Source: Achatina immaculata
Taxonomy: Eukaryota; Mollusca; Gastropoda; Stylommatophora; Achatinidae
NCBI GenBank assembly: GCA_009760885.1
Contig: CM019712.1
Coordinates: 27,697,816 to 27,761,815 of the forward strand
Length of the DNA: 64,000 bases
Reading direction: 5' to 3'
The notes beneath the pieces are model-generated. The model searched no databases. It saw only the letters and a program-made list of their open reading frames with translations, and was not told the DNA's origin. Positions 27,201-40,500 of the stretch are shown here, one piece after another (the stretch's first letter is position 1; every line of letters begins with the position of its first letter). A program made the position numbers and the translations under genes.

Positions 27201-30200
27201 GTACACAGCTTGATCTTTTCTACAAATTTCTGAGCGTATGCCACTATCCTTCGTTATTCCCTTTCGTATAGTCTTTGGTGATGAGTGCTACATTTTATGT
27301 TTTGTTTTGCTCCTCTTCTTGTAAATTTTCATTAGGAAGGTTGTTACGAGGCCCGCTTTGTCTACCTGCAGTGTGTCCATGGTTATAGCTTTACCTGCCA
27401 GTTGATTTGTCATTTCATTGCCTCTGATGCCGGCATATCCTGGGTAATAATCCATGTTTGGGGGGGGGGGATTTGTGATTCTTTTAGTTTGGCCAACCAC
27501 TCAAGTCGGATCATCATCATCATCATCATCATCTGCTGGCTACATCACTCTGTTGTGTCGACTAATCAAGGAAACAAAGTGAGCACAAACAGCCCATCGC
27601 CTGGATGCTAGTACTTCATCATAAGGCAGTAATTTTCACAGCATTTGTACTTTCTTTGCTGGTGATCCATGTAACAAGACGTGTTCTATATGCCGAAATG
27701 TTTTTTGTTTTGTTCGAGTGAACGCTTCTACCATTATGTAGGCCTACTCTTTATAATATAATTTCCAATTCTAAGTCGTACATGAGATACTTTAAATCAG
27801 CAGTGACGGTTAGGCAGAAGTAACGAAAGATCAAATCACGTGGTCCGTACTAAGAGTTAGCGTGCAGCGATACTCGAGGGGACAATAAGAGTTAATATGA
27901 AGACAACAAATGAAATAACAAATAGACTGTTCTTGCACTTCTAACACTGGTGACTATTATATAGGTTAATATACAAACTCATGACTGGTAGAAATATCTG
28001 TGAGAGGAACTATTCAACAGAATCAAGATCTGCAAAATCTACAACTAAAACGTGCGTGCTTCTAAACTGTCTCTCAAAATTAGTACATATATAGTAATAT
28101 ATGCCAGGCGTGATACTGACCATATCACCCTCTAGTGTGCTGACAGGTCAAGGAAAATATGGGCACTAACACCATATCCCTATGTGCCTCTAAGGCACGA
28201 CAGGATTACCTTTACCTTTTTTAATAATAATAATAATAATAATAATAATCAAAATAATATTTAGTATTGCTGTTGTTATTATTAACCTGAAACCTGTATG
28301 TATATGGTGAAGTGTAAAGCCATGTACTTGTATGTGTATGTTGTGACAGCTGCAGGAAATCTCAGACTAAATGTGAAAATAGTAGACCTACAAAAATAGA
28401 CACGCAGTTAGCTGACAAGTTAACTAGGAGCTGACAAGTTAACTAGGAGCTGATAAGTTAACTAGAAGCTGACAAGTTAACTAGGAGCTGACAAGTTAAC
28501 TAGGAGCTGACAAGTTAACTAGGAGCTGACAAGTTAACTAGAAGCTGACAAGTTAACTAGGAGCTGACAAGTTAACTAGGAGCTGATAAGTTAACTAGAA
28601 GCTGACAAGTTAACTAGGAGCTGATAAGTTAACTAGAAGCTGATAAGTTAACTAGAAACTGATAAGGTAACTAAGAGCTGACAAGTTAACTAGGAGCTGA
28701 TAAGTTAACTAGGAGCTGACAAGTTAACTAGGAGCTGATAAGATAACTAGGAGCTGATAAGGTAACTATGAGCTGATAAGGTAACTAGTAGCTGACAAGT
28801 TAACTAGAAGCTGACAAGTTAACTAGGAGCTGATAAGTTAATTAGGAGCTGATAAGGTAACTAGGAGCTGATAAGGTAACTAGGAGCTGATAAGGTAACT
28901 AGGAGCGGATAAGTTAACTAGGAGTTGATAAGGTAACTAGGAGCTGATAAGGTAACTAGGAGCTGATAAGGTAACTAGGAGCTGATAAGTTAACTAGGAG
29001 CTGATAAGGTAACTAGGAGCTGATAAGGTAACAAGAGCTGACAAGTTAACTAGGAGCTGATAAGGTAACAAGAGCTGATAAGTTAACTAGGAGCTGGTAA
29101 GGTAACTAGGAGCTGACAAGTTAACTAGGAGCTGATAAGGTAACTAGGAGCTGACAAGTTAACTAGGAGTTGACAAGTTAACTAGAAGCTGATAAGGTAA
29201 CTAGGAGCTGACAAGTTAACTAGGAGCTGATAAGGTAACTAGGAGCGTACAAGTTAATTAGGAGTTGATAAGTTAACTAGGAGCTGATAAGGTAACTAGG
29301 AGCTGATAAGGTAACTAGGAGCTGATAAGGTAACTAGGAGCTGATAAGGTAACTAGGAGCGGATAATTTAACTAGGAGCTGATAAGGTAACTAGGAGCTG
29401 ATAAGGTAACAAGAGCTGACAAGTTAACTAGGAGCTGATAAGGTAACCAGAGCTGACAAGTTAACTAGGAGCTGGTAAGGTAACTAAGAGCTGACAAGTT
29501 AACTAGGAGCTGATAAGGTAACTAGGAGCTGACAAGTTAACTAGGAGTTGACAAGTTAACTAGGAGCTGATAAGGTAACTAGGAGCTGTCAAGTTAACTA
29601 GGAGCTGATAAGTTAACTAGGAGCTGACAAGTTAACTAGGAGCTGATAAGGTAACTAGGAGCTGACAAGTTAATTAGGAGTTCATAAGTTAACTAGGAGC
29701 TGACAAGTTAACTAGGAGCTGATAAGGTAACTAGGAGCTGACAAGTTAACTAGGAGCTGATAAGGTAACTAGGAAAATTCACCGTAAGCCAATCATAAAA
29801 GGGACTATGTCAAGTGTGGTAGAGTGATCCACTTCTGACCTTATCTTCTTGCTCTGTCAGACCTTTTGTGAAGAGAACTTTTGTGAAGAAAACTTTTTGT
29901 GAATAGAGCTTTTGTGAATAGACCTTTTGTGAAGAGACCTTTTGTGAAGAGAGCTTTTGTGAAGAGAACTTTTGTGAAGAGAACTTTTGTGAAGAGAGGT
30001 TTTGTGAAGAGAAGTTTTGTGAAGAGAACTTTTGTGAAGAGAAATTTTTTTGAACAGAACTTTTGTAAAGAGATCTTTTGTGAAGAGAACTTTCGTGAAG
30101 AGAACTTTTGTGAAGAGAACTTTTGTGAAGAGAGGTTTTGTGAAGAGAGCTTTTGTGAAGAGACCTTTTGTGAAGAGAACTTTTGTGAAGAGACCTTTTG

Positions 30201-33200
30201 TGAAAAGAACTTTTGTGAAGAGAACTTTTGTGAAGAGAACTTTTGTAAAAGAGCTTTTGTGAAGAGAGCTTTTGCGAATAGAGCTTTCCTTCAAGCTATT
30301 TTTTAAGACACAGAGACCAGGAAGATGTGTTTTTTATTGTCTGTCGCTTCTCAGGAAAACATGTTTGTTTACATCTGCGAGTAAAGAATAAACCATCGAC
30401 AACAGTGAACAAAAATTAGACGCTTCTGAAAGTCATTTTTACATTTACTTGATCGTCTGTTCGACTGTGTTCGCTTCCAGGCTGGTCTCGCAGTGATTGT
30501 CAAACTGCTTGTGCGATTAGTCCATCTACCCCAACCCAACGAATATCTCACACGGCCACGACTCCATCTACCCCAACCCAACGAACATCTCACACGGCCA
30601 CGACTCCATCTACCCCAACCCAAAGAACATCTCACACGGCCACGACTCCACCTACCCCAACCCAACGAACATCTCACACGGCCACGACTCCATCTACCCC
30701 AACCCAACGAACATCTCACACGGCCACGACTCCATCTACCCCAACCCAAAGAACATCTCACACGGCCACAACTCCATCTACCCCAACCCAAAGAACATCT
30801 CACACGGCCACAACTCCACCTACCCCAACCCAACGAACATCTCACACGGCCACAACTCCAGCTACCGCAACCGATCATCAAATGGTTGAAAATGTCACAA
30901 AATACGCAAAACCACCATGTCGGTGTTTAAAAATCACATCTTAAAAATTATGCTTCTTAGAAACATCAAATTTATGGCATTACGTGAACGATTTTTTTTT
31001 TTGGGGGGGGGGGGGTTCAGTTTTCCAAGAAGATGGTTAGCCAGCACAATAAGATGTAGTTCTTCATCCGTTCGTGAATGCAAACTTTCCAAATTGATGG
31101 ACAATGAGCGATAATGCAACACCATGAACACCATATTCATCATACAGTATCCCTCTTGATTTGTTCAAACAAATTTGTTGATAAACACCAACAAAACAAA
31201 ATTCATGCTCATCACTACAAGACAGAAACTGCAAAATGCAAACTAAAACATCACTACAACTTTGTGTTGGGACTAAGGCAATAGAAAATGTTCATGAACA
31301 TAAAACCCTAGGACTCATCATTGATCAGCATTTAACTTGGAATTCTCACGTACATAACCTAACAAATTTGATTGCACAGAAAGTTTACCAATGAGCCAAA
31401 ATTAAACACTTTATCGACAAAGACACAAGAAAAATATACTACATATCACACATACAAACACACTTAGATTACTGTTCCACAATCTGGGATGGATGCTCAG
31501 TCTCAAACACAAAAAAGGCTCCACTCACTTCACAAGCGAGCATTAAATCTTATTTATGACAAACACCCAATACAGACTGTAGATCAACACAAACAACTCA
31601 AAATTCTACCCCTCAAAAATAGAATCATTTTTAATAAAGTTAAGTTTGTTCACAGAATTCTGTCGCACAATGCTCCGCCTTACTTGTGGTCACTGTTTAC
31701 GTATAACACTAAACATAGCCAGCGTTTAAAAAAACTGTCTTCTTCCTAAACCCAGGATTGATCTGTACAAGAAAAGCCTTGCATACTCTGCAGTACAGCT
31801 CTGGAACACCCTCCCCTACAATTTAAAATCCATTGGTAATACTTCATCCTTTAACTCAAACCTGTTTCATTATTTACTTGCTTGTAATTATATGCCTCCA
31901 TAAAATAGCCAGTACTCTCTCAACACATGGCTCGTAAACCATCAAGTACTTCAATGACATAGTTAGAAAAGCAACTTGTTAGATAAGGTAACTAGGAAAA
32001 TTCACCGTAATTCAATCATAAAAGGGACTATGTCAAGTGTGGTAGAGTGATCCACTTCTGACCTTATCTTCTTGCTCTGTCAGACCTTTTGTGAAGAGAA
32101 CTTTTGTGAAGAAAACTTTTTGTGAATAGAGCTTTTGTGAATAGACCTTTTGTGAAGAGACCTTTTGTGAAGAGAGCTTTTGTGAAGAGAAATTTTGTGA
32201 AGAGAACTTTTGTGAAGAGAGGTTTTGTGAAGAGAAGTTTTGTGAAGAGAACTTTTGTGAAGAGAAATTTTTTGAACAGAACTTTTGTAAAGAGATCTTT
32301 TGTGAAGAGAACTTTTGTGAAAAGAACTTCTGTGAAGAGAACTTTTGTGAAGAGAGGTTTTGTAAAAGAGCTTTTGTGAAGAGACCTTTTGTAAAGAGAT
32401 CTTTTGTGAAGAGAACTTTTGTGAAAAGAACTTCTGTGAAGAGAACTTTTGTGAAGAGAACTTTTGTAAAAGAGCTTTTGTGAAGAGAGCTTTTGCGAAT
32501 AGAGCTTTCCTTCAAGCTATTTTTTAAGACACAGAGACCAGGAAGATGTGTTTTTTATTGTCTGTCGCTTCTCAGGAGAACATGTTTGTTTACATCTGAG
32601 AGTAAAGAATAAACCATCGACAACAGTGAACAAAAATTAGACGCTTCTGAAAGTCATTTTTACATTTACTTGATCGTCTGTTCGACTGTGTTCGCTTCCA
32701 TGCTGGTCTCGCAGTGATTGTCAAACTGCTTGTGCGATTAGTCCATCTACCCCAACCCAACGAACATCTCACACGGCCACAACTCCAGCTACCGCAACCG
32801 ATCATCAAATGGTTGAAACTGTCACAAAATACGCAAAACCACCATGTCGGTGTTTAAAAATCACATCTTAAAAATTATGCTTCTTAGAAACATCAAATTT
32901 ATGGCATTACGTGAATGATTTTTTTTTGGGGGGGGGGGGGGGGGGTTCAGTTTTCCAAGAAGATGGTTAGCCGGCACAATAAGATGTAGTTCTTCATCCG
33001 TTCGTGAATGCAAAATTTCCAAATTGATGGACACTGAGTGATAATGCAACACCATGAACACCATATTCATCATACAGTATCCCTCTTGATTTGTTCAAAC
33101 AAATTTGTTGATAAACACCAACAAAACAAAATTCATGCTCATCACTACAAGACAGAAACTGCAAAATGCAACTAAAACATCACTACAACTTTGTGTTGGG

Positions 33201-34541
33201 ACTAAGGCAATAGAAAATGTTCATGAACATAAAACCCTAGGACTCATCATTGATCAGCATTTAACTTGGAATTTTCACATACATAACCTAACAAATTTGA
33301 TTGCACAGAAAGTTTACCAGTTAGCCAAAATTAAACACTTTATCGACAAAGACACAAGAAAAATATACTACATATCACACATACAAACACACTTAGATTA
33401 CTGTTCCACAATCTGGGATGGATGCTCAGTCTCAAACACAAAAAGGCTCCACTCACTTCACAAGCGAGCATTAAATCTTATTTGTGACAAACACCCAGTA
33501 CAGACTGTAGATTAGCACAAACAACTCAAAATTCTACCCCTCAAAAATAGAATCATGTTTAATAAAGTTAAGTTTGTTCAGAGAATTCTGTCGCACAATG
33601 CTCCGCCTTACTTGTGGTCACTGTTTACGTATAACACTAAACATAGCCAGCGTTTAAAAAAACTGTCTTCTTCCTAAACCCAGGATTCATCTGTACAAGA
33701 AAAGCCTTGCATACTCTGCAGTACAGCTCTGGAACACCCTCCCCTACATTTTAAAATCCATTGGTAATACTTCATCGTTTAACTCAAACCTGTTTCATTA
33801 TTTACTTGCTTGTAATTATATGCCTTCATAAAATAGCCAGCACTCTCTCAACACATGGCTCGTAAACCATCAAGTACTTCAATGACATAGTTAGAAAAGC
33901 AACTTGTTAGATATTGTTAGAAATTATTTTAATGTTTGTTTAAAAAAAACATATGTTAAAAGATCTGTATTTACAATGTATTTTTATTTATGTATATGTC
34001 TGCGTGTGTATGTGTGCGTGAGTGCTATTTTATTAGATTAATTACTTCTTCTCTTTTACTTTGAATGTAGTAGTTAAATCTTACACTCTTTTTATATGTT
34101 TTTCCTAATTTAATTTGTATTTTTGTACTAAATCAAGTGTGTGGGAAGAATGAAAGATGGAGTGATGAAGGGCAGAATGTAAGACGGGCCTGCGTGCCCA
34201 ATTCTTTACCCTTTAAAAATAAAGATTGTTCATTCATTCATTCATTCATTCATTCAAACTCGTATATTAAATAAGAAAAAAATATTCATTTGGATGTTTT
34301 CTGATGTTGAAACTGAAGGCAATGATAGCGGACGCTTTTGTGACAGTGAGTAAGAGATACTGGTGGACACAACTCGAGTATAGCTTGGGCGGTCTCCAAG
34401 AAACAAACGAAGCACATACACGAACATATAATTTTTAAAAGTCAATTTGTTAAGACAAGGCGGCAAAAAAAAAAACTATACTCGCGTACCTAGCATAGTT
34501 TTGTGGAATAGAGTATTTGAAATTAAGAAAGTAGTGTCAAC

Positions 34542-34584
<43 letters not shown>

Positions 34585-37500
34585 GTGCGTGTGTCTGTGT
34601 TTTAGAAAAAGAAAGTAAATACTTCATATTTCCCCCCATAACTCGCGTATTTTGTATCCGACTGAAACTGGAACGAAAATTTCCGACCAAACACAATGCA
34701 TAGTGTGCTAGTAGGCAAGTAGAATCCAACGAAGCTGATTTTCAAACATAAGAAACTCACTATAGCAGGGGATAGAAATGAAAAGTTCCAATCACTAATA
34801 ACAAGTGTAACCTCCTCTTACAGCCATCACAGCTGTACAGCCGCGCCCTGACTGAGTGGGTTAAGTTTTGGATTAGAACTTGGAGAAAATTATTCCAAGC
34901 AACTGTCAGTTGACGTTCGATCTGGACAAGAGTATGAGTAGGATTGGCACGTTTCAGAGATGGCGGTCAAGAATGACCCCAACAGGATTAAAGTCAAGCG
35001 ACATTGTTGGCCATGGACGCAGAACAGGGATGTTCTGAAGAAGAAATCCCATGGTTATTCTTGTTCTATGATGGGCTGCATTGCCGTGCATAAAAGTAAA
35101 GCCTTGTACCTGGGTTTGGAAAAATGACACATCATGAAGTGTCAGGATATCGATTATGCCCCGCTGTGAAGTGATCTTCACCCTAATTCACCCTAATTGG
35201 TGCCAGCTGTGTTCTGAAATTTTGTTAGTCAGCTGATTTTGTTTTTGTAAGAATTGAAAAAAAAACCGGCCCTTAACTTTTGTCCAATAGTAGATATGTA
35301 AAGTTTATATATAAATAAACACTTGTGTCCAGTAGTATATATGTAAAGTTTATATAAATAAACACTTTTGTCACGTGTTATTATGATTTTCAGTGTGTCG
35401 CTTCTCACAAGACAACAGAAAATGTTATTCAGTGGGTCAACGTTGGGAATTCAAAGGACGAGTATTCGAATGTACTGACGTATCTGGCGACTCTAAAGCT
35501 GCCCGAGCTCCACCCAAGTTTAGGAACTGCACCGTAGGCTCCACCACCTACCACCACCTAGAGACGTTTACAAGTGGCAACGGGTGTGAGACCTCACAGT
35601 GCCAGAGCGGGGAGGTCAAGGTTATCGGGTCAGGTAAGTGCTGGGTCAGTCAGAGCCAGAACTGAATCAGTTTCTTCTTACTGTCAATCTTTCACAGACT
35701 TTCTGGCTTAGTTCAGGCAGAATCTCATCTTGTTCATTAATGTCTGTGTCTTTGTTTAGTCCTTCAATTCGTTTGTCGAGGAAAAGTCTGATAAACTGAC
35801 AAGGAAGGGCAGAGAGCTCTACAGCTAGACAGAATATGACCAGGATAAAACACTGATCTAAGCCAGACACAAAAACGAGCTGGACAGAAAGAACCCAAAG
35901 CACGAAAAAATGCTCTGCGTTATAAATGTGAAATACTGAAGAAATAATGAATGCCGTAAATCTGGTTCTAGTAACAGGCAAACAAAGATATTTGGTTCCG
36001 TTTTACAACAAGAATGAAAGAATGATAAAAGCGAAAGGGAAGGAATGGGACTGACAGATAAAGGAATATAAGCAGATATACAATAGAACCACACACTTCT
36101 GCATATCTTTATCGCTATGAAAGAATGACGTCTATTACCAGCTTATGAGAGAAAAACAGGTTAAGTTCTTCAGATTCCAGACTGGCTACAGCAGACTCAC
36201 ACGTAGACAAGCGGAAGATAAGCATGACAGATTGAGATATCACATGTAAACACAATAAGCATGACATACTGAGATATCACATGTAAACAAGCGGAAGAAA
36301 AGCACGGCAGACCGAGATATCACATGTATTACAAGTTGAGGATAGGCAATGCAGATTGATTGGTTTTGATTGATTGACTGATAATCTTTTTCTTCAAAGG
36401 GTTTAAAAGTGGGCACTGAGCCCCGTCTGACATTCTGCCATTTATCAGACAACTTTCTATCTGTACCAGGCATTAAACAATTATGATGCACTTATACTAA
36501 ACATAATTAACATTGAGAAAAATGAAGAAAATACAATAATATGAAATAAGAAGTTGAATATGATGATGGCTTTGATGATGATAAGTCATATCTCCAAAGT
36601 AATTTAGTTCTAATCAGTAACATCAACTGTATGGTTTGGTCTTTCTGTTATGATTTGTGCGTACATTTGTCATATATTTCATTTTATTTTTCCATAGCAG
36701 ATTACCCCAGACATCTTCACATATCGTTATACTGCGGAAGTTATGTAGTCAGTGGTACATAGACAGGGGCCCCTCCAAGTTTTGGACAAAGCTCACACGA
36801 ACAGATGTCAGGTGAAAGCGGCCTTATTATACCAGCCTGAAGGATATGGTGTTAGTCACTGCAGGTTCCCTCACCTGCCTGCACACTAGAGGATGATGTG
36901 GCCGGAAGCACGCTTGGCTGCCTTTACCACCCCACCTCTAGATGAAACCAGGAATCGGTTGAATCACTGGAGCGCACTTCGTGTGATTCCCAAAATCTAC
37001 CTTTATCATGAGAGACTAGAGCACTAACCACTAGGCCACTCAGGTGCTCATACGAGTAAGACGTGACAAGAGGAGTCGTTGTTGGAGAATATTAGAGCTC
37101 CCAGTCTTTTACACTCTAGCAACATTTTGTTCTCTGTTCACTATCTCAGAGAGTCGTAGAAGTTAATACTAATCTATATATTTGTGTTTTACTGAAAGGA
37201 CTTTGACAAAGTAAGACACAACCTAGTGGTGGAAATGTTAGAAAAAATAAACACAGATGTAAAGAAAAAAAAACACAGATGTAAAGGAACTCAGCATTAA
37301 TTTAAAAAGCATCTATTAGCAGCAAAGAGCAGGAATAAAAGTGGGGCAAGAAAACTGCAAATATCAACTGAAATGAGATTCTTGGGAAGAATTCTTGGAA
37401 TATCAAGAATGGACAGAATCAGAAATGATGTCATTAGAAATAAAGTAGGAGTCGAACCCGTTCTGAACTATATTCAAAAGCGGCAAATAGAATGGCTCGG

Positions 37501-40500
37501 TCTTGTGTCACGACTACCAACAGAACGTGTACCACAGAGAGCAATGTTTTACAGACCACACAAAGGCAGAGGAAGGGGCCGCCCATGCAAACGATGGACC
37601 GATGGTATAGCAGAGTCCTTGAACATCTCAATGTACGAAGCCAACAGGCGAGCCAATGGGAGACAATTGCACTTCACCTCTACACCTGGCAGTAAATGAG
37701 GAAGGACAAGACAAGTGACATGAAAGTAAACTTGGAGTGCAATAAGGATGTATGTTGTCACCTGATTTATTTTCCGTGTGCAACAGTGAGAATGTCATGC
37801 TTCACATAGATGAACTACATGGAATATCAGTTGGAGGATACAACTTAAACAATCTGAGATATACAGATGATACTCTCTTAATAGCAGATTCAATAAGAAC
37901 TACAATAATTACTGGACATAGTAGTAAAAGAAAGTCAGAACAAGGGCCTTACCTTGAACATGAAGAAAACAGAAGTTCTGGTCATCTCAAAGAAAATAAA
38001 AGTGATTCCTGAATGTAAAATAACAGTAAACGGCACAAACAGACGGACAAGTTCAGATATTTGGGGACACTACTGACCTCAGATGGAAGATGACTAACTG
38101 AGATAAAGAGCAGAATAACGCAAGCCAAAATGATGTTTCAGAAAATGAAGAACATTCTATGCAATAAATCACTGTCATTGGGAGTGCTCCATGGAATTGT
38201 GGAGAAGCAATATAGCCATGGCCAGTCGCCAGGGCAACCGACAGATAAATAGATAATATCTCAGACTTGTACATAAAATGTCCGTTTGTAGTACACTGGA
38301 CTTCGCTTGTAACTTAATATCACATTTGCTAGAATTGTGACATTGAAGTAATGACTTTTATTATAAATCTGAACAGCAGTTACAGACACTGAACAATTCT
38401 ATTTCTCTGTAAGGCTGCAAGGATGTGTCCGGACAATGTTACAGTCCAAATTACTCCTGGAAAGTGGGTACGGTAACTTTCAAGTGCGTTTATAACGTTG
38501 ATTATGGCTACACCATTGCTCGAATATTTGATGGTGAGTGGATTTTGTTTTTTTTTCTGTTTCTTGTTCTTTGTTCTCTGAAGACGATGCAGTGACGATT
38601 ACTAAACAGTTGTGTGGAATGCAGAAAGGATTACGGGGGATATTTATTTTTCGCACTCTGAGTCGAGCTAAAAATAGACAACCTGCTACGTCACTTTATC
38701 AGACTTAACATTCGTATGAACTATATCCTTACCTATCCGCTTGTCCAAGGCTGAGCATGTTACTGAGGGCACCAAAGTTGTGGTGGGACTATGTCATCTA
38801 TAGTTCTCTAATCCTCACGTAAGCAGACAGTCAACTATGTCATCTATAGTTCTCTAATCCTCACGTAAGCAGACAGTCAACTATGTCATCTATAGTTCTC
38901 TAATCCTCACGTAAGCAGACAGTCAACTATGTCATCTATAGTTCTCTAATCCTCACGTAAGCAGACAGTCAACTATGTCATCTATAGTTCTCTAATCCTC
39001 ACGTAAGCAGACAGTTAACTATGACATCTATAGTTCTCTAATCTTCACGTAAGCAGACAGTCAATTATGGGTGGATGACTAGTACCTCGGACTACATCTT
39101 AAATACAAGTGTTATAACTCACCACTTTAGGTCACCATATATGGGTCGTATCCACAAATCAACAAATTTCGTCCACATAATATACATGTATAAATATTTT
39201 ATATGTAACATTTTTATCCTATATTTCTTAATATACCAGCGAAAGTCCTGGCACGTCCAACCAAGCTTGGATATCTGCGTGGGTAGGGGTCAGACGAAAC
39301 TTGCACCCTGGTCCTCCAGGTTGGAAGTTGGAGCATGGGTCCGAAGACCTCAACCCCGATTAAAAAAAATTAGTGTTACGAAATATACAGATAAGCCTGG
39401 AAATTTGACTGATAAAAATGGATTATGACGTCAGAACGGTAAACATGTTATGAGATTTGGAACTACTCTGGCTGGGCCATGTAGAAAAGAAAAGACAAAG
39501 AACAAGTATGTATGCACAAGAGATGAGGGAACAAGACCAGGGGGTAGACCAAGACAGAGACGGAAAGACAACATAGACGAGGATATAAAGGAACTGGTTG
39601 CACCAGTTGGAGAGAGAATGGAGGCGAACTTTACCTGCTGCAATGAGCCTTAATGGCTCGGAAAGCTGAAGAAGAAGAAGAAGAAACATTTCTTAATTGT
39701 TTACAAGACAACAGAAAGTGTTTTGCGCTGAGTTCACGTCGGGTCTTCCACGGGCGAGTATTTAAATGTCTAGAGGGCGGAGCTGGTAAATTCAAGTCCC
39801 CTCCCTCGCTCCTCCCCCCTCGTTTTATTTAATTATGCGTGTTTTCCTTGCTTGATTTCCTATAGCGTAGTAGCTGTAGTAAACAGATTGACAGTTTGTC
39901 CTCGTGTTTAACCGTTGCCCCACGGTGACTTGATCTCTGGCATTGGGCTTGGTGGGATGTTTTACATGAAACGGGAATGTCACATTAAGGATGGACAAAA
40001 CATTACAGCTTTTAATCAATCAATCAAGTGCCGTGCCGTGTGGCGTAGGCGATCATTTCTCTCCACAATTCCCTTTCTTTAGACTTGATTATGAGATCCG
40101 CCAGTGACTTTCTTTCTAGCCACACTGACAGCCCATCCAGTAACTTCTCTCTCTGTCTTCCTCTGTCTCTTCTTCCCTCAGTTTTTTCCTGTTGCAACAA
40201 TTTGTTCCAGTTTTCCTCATCTCAGAAAATGTCCTACAAATCTGGCTTGTCTGCCTCTGATCTTTGCTGTAATTTGCCTTTTAACTCCAGCCTTTCTTAA
40301 GACTTCGTCGATGGTTTTCTTATTTGTCCATGATATCTTCAACATCCTTCTTATGAAGGACACCTTTCATTGTCTGTTAAATAACCAGTAGGATCCAGGC
40401 CCGACATCACGCATCACTACATTCAGTTGACTGAGGCATCGTGTTGCATTCAATCAAAACTCGTTTAATGCATAGCACACGATGATGATGCGTTTAGTGA

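Larger units (their letters stand above)
29761..31983. repeat. 2.2-kb tandem duplication, copy 1
   Basis: Begins taaggtaactaggaaaattc and runs through a 15-bp array, the mucin-like exon and a truncated LINE. The whole is repeated from 31984, offset 2223 bp. It shares its first bases with the end of the 19-bp array, which probably served as the recombination site. Confidence 0.92.
31984..33912. repeat. 2.2-kb tandem duplication, copy 2
   Basis: Repeats 29761-31983 but is 294 bp shorter, which equals exactly seven 42-bp units: copy 1 has eight mucin repeats and copy 2 has one. The LINE part continues past the duplication end to its own 3' terminus. Confidence 0.92.

Noticed and set aside
29857..30306. 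Long frames on both strands in the 15-bp array (FVKRT, SLHKS)
   Set aside because: Open on both strands because of composition; no unique sequence attached and no splice sites.
30369..30930. 170-codon minus frame and the 145-codon HLPQPNEHLTRP plus frame over the 42-bp repeats
   Set aside because: The third plus frame, starting at the acceptor at 30481, has the splice site, phase match and Cys-bearing flanks; the other two are shadows.
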